A stretch of DNA of 64,000 nt from Chthoniobacterales bacterium (lineage in GTDB: Bacteria; Verrucomicrobiota; Verrucomicrobiia; Chthoniobacterales; JACTMZ01): contig JAGYIO010000002.1 of NCBI GenBank assembly GCA_018402585.1, positions 350,406 to 414,405 on the forward strand, written 5' to 3'. Made by a program: the position numbers and the translations under genes. A model generated the notes under the pieces. The model worked only from the letters and a program-made list of their open reading frames with translations. It had not been told where the DNA came from and made no database searches. Below are positions 1 through 7,327 of this stretch, one piece after another. Numbering within the stretch: the first letter of the stretch is position 1; each line of letters begins with the position of its first letter.

Positions 1-1
1 C

Positions 2-1174
2 GCGTCGCAAATTCTCCAAGGCTACATCGCGCCCTATGATGCCACGGTCATCACCAAGCTGCGCGCCGCGGGAGCCATTCCTTTCGGCCGCACCAACATG
101 GACGAATTCGCCATGGGCTCCTCCACCGAAAATTCCTCGATCCGCATCACGCGCAACCCGCGCGATCCGGAGCGTATTCCGGGCGGCTCGAGCGGAGGTT
201 CCGCCGCGGTGGTGGCGGCGGATGAAGCGCTGGCCTCGCTCGGCTCGGATACCGGCGGTTCCATCCGCCAACCGGCGGCCCTTTGTGGTTGTGTCGGGTT
301 GAAGCCGAGCTACGGACGCGTCTCGCGCTTCGGTCTGGTTGCTTTTGCCTCCTCGCTCGACCAGATTGGACCTTTCACCCACACGGTGGAGGATGCCGCC
401 CTCGTGCTGCAGGCCATTGCCGGGCACGATCCGCTCGATTCCACCTCGCTCGACCTGCCGGTGCCGGATTACTCGGCCACGCTCAATGACGGGGTCAAGG
501 GCCTGAAGCTTGGTGTGCCCAAGGAATACTTTGTCGAGGGGATGGACCCCCAGGTGGAGGCACGGGTGCGGGCGGCCATCGAGGTCTACCGCGGCCTGGG
601 CGCGGAAATCGTCGAAGTCTCCCTGCCGCATACCAAATACGCGGTGGCCGACTACTACATCATTGCCACGGCGGAAGCCTCGGCCAACCTCGCGCGCTTC
701 GACGGCGTGCGTTACGGGAAACGCGCCGAAGCACCGCGCGATCTGGCCGACCATTACGGCCGCACCCGCGGCGAGGGCTTTGGCAAGGAAGTGAAGCGCC
801 GGATTATCCTCGGCACCTATGTGCTGAGCAGTGGCTACTATGACGCTTATTACCTGCGTGCGCAGAAAGTCCGCACACTGATCCGCCGCGACTTAGAAGC
901 AGCTTTCGAAAAAGTCGACGGCCTCCTCTCTCCGACCTCGCCGGTGCCCGCCTTCAAGATCGGCGAGCGCATGGGGGACCCGCTCCAGATGTATCTGGCC
1001 GACATTTTCACCATTGCGGCGAATCTGGCCGGCATTTGCGGGATAAGCATTCCCTGCGGTGACGCCGAGGTGGACGGCAAGAAGTTGCCGGTCGGGTTGC
1101 AGATTATGGCGCCGGCCTTCGAAGAGGCCCGCTTGCTGCGTATTGCTCAGGCTTACGAAACGGCGGGTTCCTGA
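2..1174 (+). CDS. gatA: Glu-tRNA(Gln)/Asp-tRNA(Asn) amidotransferase subunit A, 5' end outside the window
   Basis: GatA hydrolyses glutamine and feeds ammonia to GatB, which converts mischarged Glu-tRNA(Gln) or Asp-tRNA(Asn) into the amide form. The frame is already open at base 2 and continues upstream of the first internal ATG (98), so the gene is cut by the window edge. The amidase signature is present: a glycine/serine-rich PGGSSGGS segment followed by [12 protein letters not shown], which holds the cis-serine and the nucleophilic serine of the Ser-cisSer-Lys triad. The catalytic lysine lies in the missing N-terminus. The C-terminal end ([19 protein letters not shown]) is typical of the family. 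gatB and gatC are not visible. Family identity is certain. Confidence 0.96.
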   Translation, partial: ASQILQGYIAPYDATVITKLRAAGAIPFGRTNMDEFAMGSSTENSSIRITRNPRDPERIPGGSSGGSAAVVAADEALASLGSDTGGSIRQPAALCGCVGLKPSYGRVSRFGLVAFASSLDQIGPFTHTVEDAALVLQAIAGHDPLDSTSLDLPVPDYSATLNDGVKGLKLGVPKEYFVEGMDPQVEARVRAAIEVYRGLGAEIVEVSLPHTKYAVADYYIIATAEASANLARFDGVRYGKRAEAPRDLADHYGRTRGEGFGKEVKRRIILGTYVLSSGYYDAYYLRAQKVRTLIRRDLEAAFEKVDGLLSPTSPVPAFKIGERMGDPLQMYLADIFTIAANLAGICGISIPCGDAEVDGKKLPVGLQIMAPAFEEARLLRIAQAYETAGS

Positions 1175-1230
1175 GCCGTATCCATGCAGTCGGAGACGCA
1201 ATAAAAGCGCGGTTTGGCTCGGTTTTTCCA

Positions 1231-1293
1231 GGGGGCACGGCCGTCCCGGCCGTGTTGTCTGATCGTGACGGGCGGGACGCCCGTGCCCCTTGG
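1231..1293. repeat. Dispersed palindromic intergenic repeat (copy 1)
   Basis: This lies in the 211-base gap between the convergent ends of gatA and the MFS gene, where no other feature is seen. It contains two adjacent hairpins (cacggcc...ggccgtg and acgggcg-gga-cgcccgt) inside an outer gggcac/gtgccc pairing. The core gtgacgggcgggacgcccgt recurs at 51171, 59471, 59738 (one change) and 59978. The flank shared with the 51.1 kb copy (from cggccgtg...tgtct through cgtgcaaa) shows a unit of roughly 100 bases. It could also serve as a bidirectional terminator. It resembles REP-type elements; no transposase partner was identified. Confidence 0.6.
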
Positions 1294-1385
1294 CCACGTG
1301 CAAACTCGCTCACCAAATAGTTAGTCAACTCTCGCCCAGGCGCGCCTTTGTTGGAGCGCCGGAAAAGGCAGAATGTTTTGCATCG

Positions 1386-2558
1386 TTACGGCTGAGCACG
1401 ACGGATCCTTGACCCTGTGGTGAGGACAAATGCCAGCGCGAGGCCGAGGGCGGCAACGACAAATGTGGAGTGGTAGGACGCGCCTGCATCGACCATCCAG
1501 GCGAGGGCGTAACTGCCGATCGTGATGCCCACACCGAGCGTCAGGGTGAGAAATCCCCAAGAGCGAGGCTGGTCGGCCGCACCCACGATTTCGGAGGTCG
1601 CTTCTGACGAGAGCGCGACACAGGCGAGCAGAAAGAAGCCCAGAGCCAAGACGGAGAGGGAAATCCAGACCGGCTCTGTGCTCAGCAAAATCAGCGCCAC
1701 TGCCGCGGTGCCCAGGAGGTAAGTGGCGGAGAGACTCCGCCCGGTGCCGAGCGTGCGCGCCGCGGCACCACCGGCCAGAGCCCCGAGGAAGCCGCCCAGA
1801 CCGATCAAGCTGTAGTAGTGGATGCTGCTGGCCGTTGCCATCTGCAGATCGCGGTGGAGATAGTCCGTGAGGAAGAGGGTGTGCGGAGTGATGCCCACGC
1901 CGGCGAGAAAGTAAGCGGCGCCGAGCAGGACGAGGGATTTCCGCTGGTCGGGCCGCAGGCGCGATTTCCGCCGTGCCTGCGGGGCCGGACTTTGCGCGGC
2001 GGCGGCCAGCGGCCAAGCGACCGTTCCCGCGACCAGCGCCACGGCGGCCTCGAAAAGCCAACCTGCCCCGACCGAGGATTCAAGAAATCCCGGCAGCGCG
2101 AGACTGATCAGCATGATCGTCGCGCCCGCCCCGGCAAAGATGGCGCCACCGGCCAGTTTCTTCCACCTCTCCGGCACCGGCGCCAAGGCCAGCGATGGCG
2201 CATGGATGACGAGCACCGCACCGGCCAAGCCGTTGAGCAGGCGGGCCGCGGCCAGCCAGGCAAAACCGAGGTTCCAACCGGACATGAGGAGGCTGACCAA
2301 CACCGTCACGATGGACGCCCGGAGGATGAGGCCCAAGGACAGCCGCGCCGGCAGGAAGATCGCGGCAACCGCCCCGCCCAGATAGCCCAAGGCGTTGAAG
2401 CCGCCGAGATAACCCGCCCCCGCCTTGTCGGCCCATCCCGCGGCGATCATCGCGGGGACCAAAGGAGCGTAGGCATAGCGGCACAGGCAGAGCCCCATGC
2501 TCACCATGCAAAAACCAGCCAGCGTGGCGTAAAAGGGATTTTCCCGGAGCCGCGCCAC
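1386..2558 (-). CDS. MFS transporter, YbfB/YjiJ-like
   Basis: This is a 390-residue membrane protein with about 12 hydrophobic segments and a central charged loop (RRKSRLRPDQRKS) dividing two six-helix halves, as in major facilitator carriers. The N-terminal helix (FYATLAGFCMVSMGLCLCRYAYAPLVPAMI) resembles the YbfB/YjiJ branch, whose substrates are mostly unknown. A longer open frame exists upstream, but it runs antisense-like through the thioredoxin gene. The GTG at 2558, ten bases after that gene's stop, is therefore the most sensible start. It is probably co-transcribed with the thioredoxin-like gene. The substrate cannot be predicted from the sequence. Confidence 0.8.
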   Translation of the reverse strand: MARLRENPFYATLAGFCMVSMGLCLCRYAYAPLVPAMIAAGWADKAGAGYLGGFNALGYLGGAVAAIFLPARLSLGLILRASIVTVLVSLLMSGWNLGFAWLAAARLLNGLAGAVLVIHAPSLALAPVPERWKKLAGGAIFAGAGATIMLISLALPGFLESSVGAGWLFEAAVALVAGTVAWPLAAAAQSPAPQARRKSRLRPDQRKSLVLLGAAYFLAGVGITPHTLFLTDYLHRDLQMATASSIHYYSLIGLGGFLGALAGGAAARTLGTGRSLSATYLLGTAAVALILLSTEPVWISLSVLALGFFLLACVALSSEATSEIVGAADQPRSWGFLTLTLGVGITIGSYALAWMVDAGASYHSTFVVAALGLALAFVLTTGSRIRRAQP

Positions 2559-2568
2559 CGGGTGAGGG

Positions 2569-3051
2569 TCAGGACCCGCCGACCATCTCTTCGATCTTGG
2601 CGAGCACCCCCTGCGGCGCTTCCCACTCGTTGTCCGGTTGGGCCGTGAGGGCTTTGCCCTCGTTGTCGATGAGCACGAGGTAGGGGATGCCGCTGGCACC
2701 GAATTTCTGGAATGTCTCACTCTGCGCCTGGTCGAACTTCACCGCGGGCCAGGGCATCTTGTCGTCCTTGATGTAATCCTCCATGGCCGCCTGGTCGCGG
2801 TCGCTGCTTACGAAAACCAGCTCGAAGTCCGGGTGCTTGGCTTTGAAGTCATTATACCACTTGACCAGTTTCGGGGTGAACATGCGGCAGGGCGGGCACC
2901 AGTGGGCCGAAAAATAAAGGGCAGTGTATTTCGGCGAGCCTTCCACGGCGGGTCCGGTCAGGTCGCCTTTGATCTGGTCGAAAAATCCGGCGCGGGCGCT
3001 GCTGGTGACGGCCAGGGCGGCCACAGAGAGGAAAAAGAGAAGAGTTTTCAC
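2569..3051 (-). CDS. Exported thioredoxin-like (nucleoredoxin/tryparedoxin-type) protein
   Basis: The 160-residue product has an N-terminal signal peptide (KTLLFFLSVAALAVTSSARA) and a thioredoxin fold with the redox motif WCPPC (in SAHWCPPCRMF). It then has LVFVSSDRD and the cis-proline segment SGIPYLVLID. The WCPPC motif and the 'FVSSD' strand are characteristic of nucleoredoxin/tryparedoxin-like proteins, so a thiol-disulfide role in the periplasm is likely. The start is taken as GTG at 3051 because it places the signal peptide at the extreme N-terminus; the frame is open much further upstream without sense. It is followed ten bases later by the MFS gene. The electron donor and client proteins are unknown. 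Confidence 0.85.
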   Translation of the reverse strand: MKTLLFFLSVAALAVTSSARAGFFDQIKGDLTGPAVEGSPKYTALYFSAHWCPPCRMFTPKLVKWYNDFKAKHPDFELVFVSSDRDQAAMEDYIKDDKMPWPAVKFDQAQSETFQKFGASGIPYLVLIDNEGKALTAQPDNEWEAPQGVLAKIEEMVGGS

Positions 3052-3153
3052 TACTCGGGAAAATGGACCCGGGCCGCGACTTTGGCAACTCCATGGTGTC
3101 CGCGATGGCGCCTTGGCCGTTGTTTTTTCCTGCGGCGCAACCATATTGCGGCC

Positions 3154-3909
3154 ATGAGGATAGTGGTGGCTTTCTTTCTCGCCGGAATAGCGGTGGCCAC
3201 GGCCGGGCCGATTGTCCGCGAGCCCGGGGTCATTTACCTCTCCGACTTCCACGAGCGCCTGCCGCGCTACCAATTGACCGGCCCGGCCCCTGGTTTCTTC
3301 GAGGTCACGATGAAGCGTTTTGCCGGCACCTTGCGGTTTCCGCAGGCTGTGCAACTCGACGCCATTTCCTCGGGTGGTCTGTTGCGGGTGCGCGGCAAGG
3401 CCCAGCAGGGCGGCGTGGTGGCCTGGATCGAGCCGCGCTATGTGGCGGGCTTGCCCGGGAACTACCTGGAAATTGCGGTCCGCGCCGAGCAACGGCGGCG
3501 CGAAGTGGAAGACCTCATTGCCCGCAAGGAAGTGGCGGTGGGCATGACCCTCGAGGAGGTGACACGCAGTCTGGGCAAGCCGCAGAAGCGTTCGAGCAAG
3601 ACCGGGCGCGAGGGGTCCACCCAAACCTACGAATACGTGAAGTACAAACTGATCCCGCAGACGGTTTACACGCCGTCCTACCTGCAGTCCCTCACCGGCT
3701 CCCGGCCCGATCCGCGTACCAAGCTCGAAGAGGTGGTGGTGCGCAGCGGTTACGGCTACGGCGCCTCGGTCGTTTATTTGAAGGTGCCGGTCGGCACGAC
3801 CACCGTGGGCTTTGTCAACGGACTGGTTGAAACGGTGGAAGAATCCGAGGGCACCCTGACCGGCGCCAATGCTTCGATCGTCGTGCCGCCGATTGATCTC
3901 GTCTGGTGA
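3154..3909 (+). CDS. Secreted hypothetical protein with a BamE/SmpA-like motif
   Basis: The 251-residue product begins with a clear signal peptide (RIVVAFFLAGIAVATAG). The N-terminal half is a beta-rich stretch starting IVREPGVIYLSDF. Around residue 130 comes EVAVGMTLEEVTRSLGKPQ, which resembles the 'G(M)s..eV...lG.P' turn of SmpA/BamE-type and related beta-alpha-beta lipoprotein domains. A tyrosine-rich segment follows. There is no lipobox cysteine. A TTGTTT hexamer around 3120 and an AT-rich CATATT before the start could be a promoter. The function is unknown. The gene converges with the next one with a gap of only 15 bases. Confidence 0.7.
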   Translation: MRIVVAFFLAGIAVATAGPIVREPGVIYLSDFHERLPRYQLTGPAPGFFEVTMKRFAGTLRFPQAVQLDAISSGGLLRVRGKAQQGGVVAWIEPRYVAGLPGNYLEIAVRAEQRRREVEDLIARKEVAVGMTLEEVTRSLGKPQKRSSKTGREGSTQTYEYVKYKLIPQTVYTPSYLQSLTGSRPDPRTKLEEVVVRSGYGYGASVVYLKVPVGTTTVGFVNGLVETVEESEGTLTGANASIVVPPIDLVW

Positions 3910-3924
3910 GCATGCGGCCGGCTG

Positions 3925-5037
3925 CTAGTTCGCGCTCGAACTGGTCTCACTCTCGTTCGCCTCGTTGATCACGAAATTGATGGTATTGGTCCAGCCCTCC
4001 GTGCCGCCGGGCTTTGGCACCGAATCCCAGACCATGAGGTCGTATTTCGGAGGGATCACCCGCGTGTTCGTGACCCCGGCATCCTCCTGCTCGATTTCAA
4101 TGTTGGCCGCGATGATGGCTGGCGCCTCGTTGGTGGCGAGCGGTCCCGTCCCGTAGCGTGGATAAAAGACATAAATGCGGGCCATTTTGAGGGGAATGTT
4201 GCCCCCTTTTTCTCTGACGTTGTCGCGGATGTCGTTCCCGATTTTGAGGCCACCGAGCAGGCGCAGGATGTTGGCGCCATCGTTGGTGTCGTATTTGCCG
4301 GTTCCCCCCTCGGGCGCGGGAAGGTCGTCGCCCCAATACCATGGTTTGCCTGGTTCGTCAGTTTTGTGTGGTCCCCACATGCCCTGCCCATCCCAGACGA
4401 TGAGGGTCGAGCCGGTGGGCGCTCCTTGAGCGTTGGTCGGCAAGATCGAGTCGGCGAATTTTTCCGGGCTGCGATGGTAATACGGCAACATGGCCAGCAG
4501 ATCTTTGTCGACCGTCTTGTTGATCTGTCCCGCCAAGGGCCCGCAGGAATTCGTTCCCTTTTCCGCCTTGATCAGCATGACGTCCGTGATGCCGTGCGTT
4601 TTGATGAATGGCCAAGCGGTGTCGAATGGGTTTGGCGTCGGATCGACGGGGCTATTAGTCCAATAAGGATCTTTGGTCACCACGCGTGTCACCGGCAGGA
4701 AGTTGTTTTCTTCGAGAACTGCGGGAAGGCTTTTGGCCAGGAAGGTGGCCTGTCCTTCGCCCTGCTTGGAGAGACCGTGCGAGCGAACTTGAACGCTGGT
4801 GCCGTTGGGCAGCGTGTAGTTCGGCCAATTGGGCGCCCAGTCCTTCTTCCAGTCGCCAAGGGCCGAGTTGTCGTTATCGGCCGCCTTGATGAAGTCGTCC
4901 AGATCCTCCCCGTGGCGGATGACGATGACGGCGGGAAGTTTGGTATTCGTGTTGGTGGTTTGGGCGGCCGCGTCAAGCGGCGCGATGAGCGGAACACAAA
5001 AGGCGGCGGCGAAAAGAAAGGGGAACGTTTTTTTCAT
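3925..5037 (-). CDS. Secreted histidine-phosphatase-superfamily-like protein
   Basis: The 370-residue product has an N-terminal signal peptide (KKTFPFLFAAAFCVPLIAPLDAAA). At about residue 38 is VIVIRHGEDLDD, which matches the RHG motif that carries the phospho-accepting histidine in phosphoglycerate-mutase-like phosphatases. Further on, GLSKQGEGQATFLAKSL resembles the usual 'LT..G..QA' helix of that superfamily. The second catalytic histidine is not obvious; candidates lie in the middle of the protein. The C-terminal domain (KYDLMVWDSVPKPGG) looks like an accessory beta domain. A periplasmic or extracellular phosphatase-like role is inferred. The sequence is asparagine- and threonine-rich, unlike most neighbours, which fits an exported protein. 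Confidence 0.68.
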   Translation of the reverse strand: MKKTFPFLFAAAFCVPLIAPLDAAAQTTNTNTKLPAVIVIRHGEDLDDFIKAADNDNSALGDWKKDWAPNWPNYTLPNGTSVQVRSHGLSKQGEGQATFLAKSLPAVLEENNFLPVTRVVTKDPYWTNSPVDPTPNPFDTAWPFIKTHGITDVMLIKAEKGTNSCGPLAGQINKTVDKDLLAMLPYYHRSPEKFADSILPTNAQGAPTGSTLIVWDGQGMWGPHKTDEPGKPWYWGDDLPAPEGGTGKYDTNDGANILRLLGGLKIGNDIRDNVREKGGNIPLKMARIYVFYPRYGTGPLATNEAPAIIAANIEIEQEDAGVTNTRVIPPKYDLMVWDSVPKPGGTEGWTNTINFVINEANESETSSSAN

Positions 5038-5095
5038 CTACTTATGCAACCTACCCCTCGAAAGTGATCGCCCAAGATATATTTCCGGTCGAGGT

Positions 5096-6235
5096 TCAAT
5101 TTCCCGGGGATGTGCCGGGTTCCTGCGGCCGCGTGCGGTCCACGATCCAATCTCCGACCATGGCAACGACTTGCGGACTGATGGCTTCTTTGCTCCCCGC
5201 GTATTCGCTCTCGCTTCCGGTCACGGCGTGTTGGAAGAGATGGTTGAGGCCCGGCATCTCGCTTATGACAAAGTCCGTGTTGCCGGCCCGGGCCAAGGCC
5301 TGCGCGATCGGCACCAGATTCTCCCGTGGCGGCACCTGCAGGTCCTTGCTGCCGTTGAGGGCCATGACCGGGCAACGCACCTTTTCCAAATCGGGAATGG
5401 CCGAGTGGGTCAGAATAAAGCGCCACCATGGCGAATGCAGCCGTGCCACGGGCCGCTCCGCATCCTCTCCGCTCTTGGCGGCGGCGGCCTCGATGCGGGG
5501 GCGCAAGGCTTGTTCGATCTGCTCGTCCGTGTCACCCGCCTTGACCATGGCGATCCAGCGCCGGGTGGTTTCCTCCTCGAACGCCAACTCCTCCGGATCC
5601 ACGCCGTCTGCTTTTTTGAGGAGCGAGCTTTGCAACAATTCCAAGTCGCCGCCCGTCATGCCGACGCCGGCCAGCATGACAATGAAAGCGGTCTCCGGGC
5701 GGTTGGCGGCCAAGGTCGGCACGATCATGCCTCCCTCGCTGTGGCCGATCGCCCCGACCCGTTGGGCATCGACCTCGGGCCTTGTCGCAAGAAAGTCCCA
5801 TACGGAGATCGCATCACCGGCAAAGTCCCGCGTGGTGGCCTGCGCGAAATCGCCGGTCGATTTTCCCACCCCCCGCTTGTCGTAACGAAGCACGACCAGA
5901 CCGCGGCGGGCGAGATGGTCGGCCAGCACCGCGAAAGGCCGGTGGCCGAAGACTTCCTCGTCACGGTTCATCGGGCCGCTTCCGGCCACCAGCACCACCG
6001 CGGGAAAAGGGCCCGGTCCGCGGGGAACGGTCAGGGTTCCGGCCAATTCGACGCCGGTTTGTGTTTTCCCGCAAACCACCTCCTGCTCACGGTAGGCAAC
6101 CGGCGTCTCATCGCCGGCCTTCACCGTCCATATGCTGCCCAGCGCGGTGACGAGGCAGATCACCCGCAGACTGGGCAAGAGGAGGGGTTGCATAGGTGTT
6201 TGAAGGGAGGGCGCGTTGGCAGGAAGATTGTGCAT
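5096..6235 (-). CDS. Exported alpha/beta hydrolase (serine esterase/peptidase-like)
   Basis: The 379-residue protein has an N-terminal export signal, which may start at the internal ATG of MQPLLLPSLRV (residue 15). It then has the alpha/beta-hydrolase core: the oxyanion segment VVLVAGSGPMNRD, LRYDKRGVGKS, and the nucleophile elbow GHSEGG with serine near residue 165. The probable acid is in NGSKDLQVPP and the catalytic histidine in PGLNHLFQHA near the C-terminus. This arrangement is typical of the group annotated as alpha/beta hydrolase or dienelactone-hydrolase-like. The substrate is unknown. The gene stands alone on its strand, divergent from tRNA-Gly. Confidence 0.82.
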   Translation of the reverse strand: MHNLPANAPSLQTPMQPLLLPSLRVICLVTALGSIWTVKAGDETPVAYREQEVVCGKTQTGVELAGTLTVPRGPGPFPAVVLVAGSGPMNRDEEVFGHRPFAVLADHLARRGLVVLRYDKRGVGKSTGDFAQATTRDFAGDAISVWDFLATRPEVDAQRVGAIGHSEGGMIVPTLAANRPETAFIVMLAGVGMTGGDLELLQSSLLKKADGVDPEELAFEEETTRRWIAMVKAGDTDEQIEQALRPRIEAAAAKSGEDAERPVARLHSPWWRFILTHSAIPDLEKVRCPVMALNGSKDLQVPPRENLVPIAQALARAGNTDFVISEMPGLNHLFQHAVTGSESEYAGSKEAISPQVVAMVGDWIVDRTRPQEPGTSPGN

Positions 6236-6272
6236 CTTAGCACCGAGGGCAACCGATCTCCGTATTTTCCCC

Positions 6273-6301
6273 TTGCGACACTTACGGGAGCGGGCAAAAT
6301 C
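6273..6301 (+). promoter_or_regulatory. Possible sigma70-type promoter of tRNA-Gly(CCC)
   Basis: TTGCGA (6273-6278) is followed after 17 bases by AAAATC (6296-6301). Transcription would begin a few bases before the tRNA at 6314. The -10 is poor, so this is tentative. Confidence 0.35.
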
Positions 6302-6313
6302 ACATCTTCCTCA

Positions 6314-6384
6314 GCGGGTGTAGTTCAATGGTAGAACGGCAGCTTCCCAAGCTGCATACGAGGGTTCGATTCCCTTCACCCGCT
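6314..6384 (+). tRNA. tRNA-Gly(CCC)
   Basis: The 71-base sequence folds as a cloverleaf. The acceptor arm is GCGGGTG/CACCCGC, the D arm contains GTTCAATGGTAGAAC, and the anticodon stem GCAGC/GCTGC encloses the loop TTCCCAA, which gives anticodon CCC. The T arm is AGGGTTCGATTCCCT and the discriminator is T. CCA is not encoded. A run of seven T follows shortly after and may terminate transcription. It decodes GGG, a codon otherwise read by wobble. Confidence 0.95.
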
Positions 6385-6401
6385 CCCTTTTTTTCTTTGC
6401 C

Positions 6402-7277
6402 ATGAAACTCGCCATCGAATGGTTCCTCAACCCCGACCACCTGCCGTTCATCGTGGCCAAGGAAAAGGGGTTCCTGGCCGCCCGGGGCATCCTGGACTTC
6501 GAAATCGTGGTGCCGACCGAGCATTATGACGGCCTCCAGGAATTGGTGGCGGGGCGGCTCGAGTTTGCGACAAACGAACCGCTCCATCTCATCGAGCAAT
6601 ACCACGACGATTTTCTCTCGCTCGGCACGTTCTTCCAGACCCAGGGCGGGGTGATGATGAAAACGTCCTCCTACGGGCGGCTCAAGGCCGGCGAAAACAT
6701 CCGCGTGGCCACGCCGGTTTCCAACGAGAAAACCAATGGGATCGGCTTCGAAATCATCCGTCGTTATGCGGCCCGTGACGGGGTGACCGTCGACCGCGCG
6801 CAGGTTGAATTTTGCGCCAAAGATTTCTATCTCGTGAAGCACATGCAGGAGGGTTGCGATGCGGGGTGGCTTTGCTTTTACAATTTCGAAGGTCTCGAGG
6901 CCGAGCACGAGAAGATGGACGTCCTGCACATGAATGCCTCGACGGCCGGCTTCGCCAATTTTTCTGGACTCGATCTCTTCACGACCAAGACTTTCTACCG
7001 CGCGCACCGCGGGCAGGCCGAAGCGGTCGCCGCGGCCGTGCGCGAAGCCATCCGCTTCATCCAGGCCCACCCCGCCGAAGCCCACGCCCTTTATTATGTG
7101 TACAGCGGGGAGGAAAAGACCCCGCTCAAGGATGCCATCCTGCGTCAGACGGACACCTGTTTCCGTCCGGACTTCACCTCCGACCACCAAGAGCAGACTC
7201 CCATCCTGCATTTTTTCCGCGAAATCGGCATCACCGACTTACCCGAGGAAAAATTCCGCGGGGCCTTTCTGCGCTGA
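6402..7277 (+). CDS. NMT1/THI5-like solute-binding-fold protein without signal peptide
   Basis: The 291-residue protein belongs to the NMT1/THI5-like family, which includes ABC-transporter binding proteins for thiamine precursors or sulfonates and the pyrimidine synthase THI5. It opens directly with LAIEWFLNPDHLPFIVAKEKGF, the family signature with a histidine at the position used by THI5. There is no signal peptide or lipobox, so it is predicted to be cytosolic. The THI5 cysteine motif CCCFC is not seen; the nearest match is the single cysteine in DAGWLCFYNFEG. No ABC permease or ATPase is adjacent. It may be a cytosolic binding or HMP-synthesis-related protein, but enzymatic activity is not shown. 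It starts 17 bases after tRNA-Gly. Confidence 0.75.
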   Translation: MKLAIEWFLNPDHLPFIVAKEKGFLAARGILDFEIVVPTEHYDGLQELVAGRLEFATNEPLHLIEQYHDDFLSLGTFFQTQGGVMMKTSSYGRLKAGENIRVATPVSNEKTNGIGFEIIRRYAARDGVTVDRAQVEFCAKDFYLVKHMQEGCDAGWLCFYNFEGLEAEHEKMDVLHMNASTAGFANFSGLDLFTTKTFYRAHRGQAEAVAAAVREAIRFIQAHPAEAHALYYVYSGEEKTPLKDAILRQTDTCFRPDFTSDHQEQTPILHFFREIGITDLPEEKFRGAFLR

Positions 7278-7327
7278 TGACCTCCGCGAATGAACGCCGA
7301 GCCCGTCCGGCGGGTCTCATTCCCTTC

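Noticed and set aside
4829..6334. Long plus-strand open frame of 501 codons
   Set aside because: It runs antisense to the histidine-phosphatase-like and alpha/beta-hydrolase genes, whose signal peptides and catalytic motifs are convincing. The product is basic and low in information.
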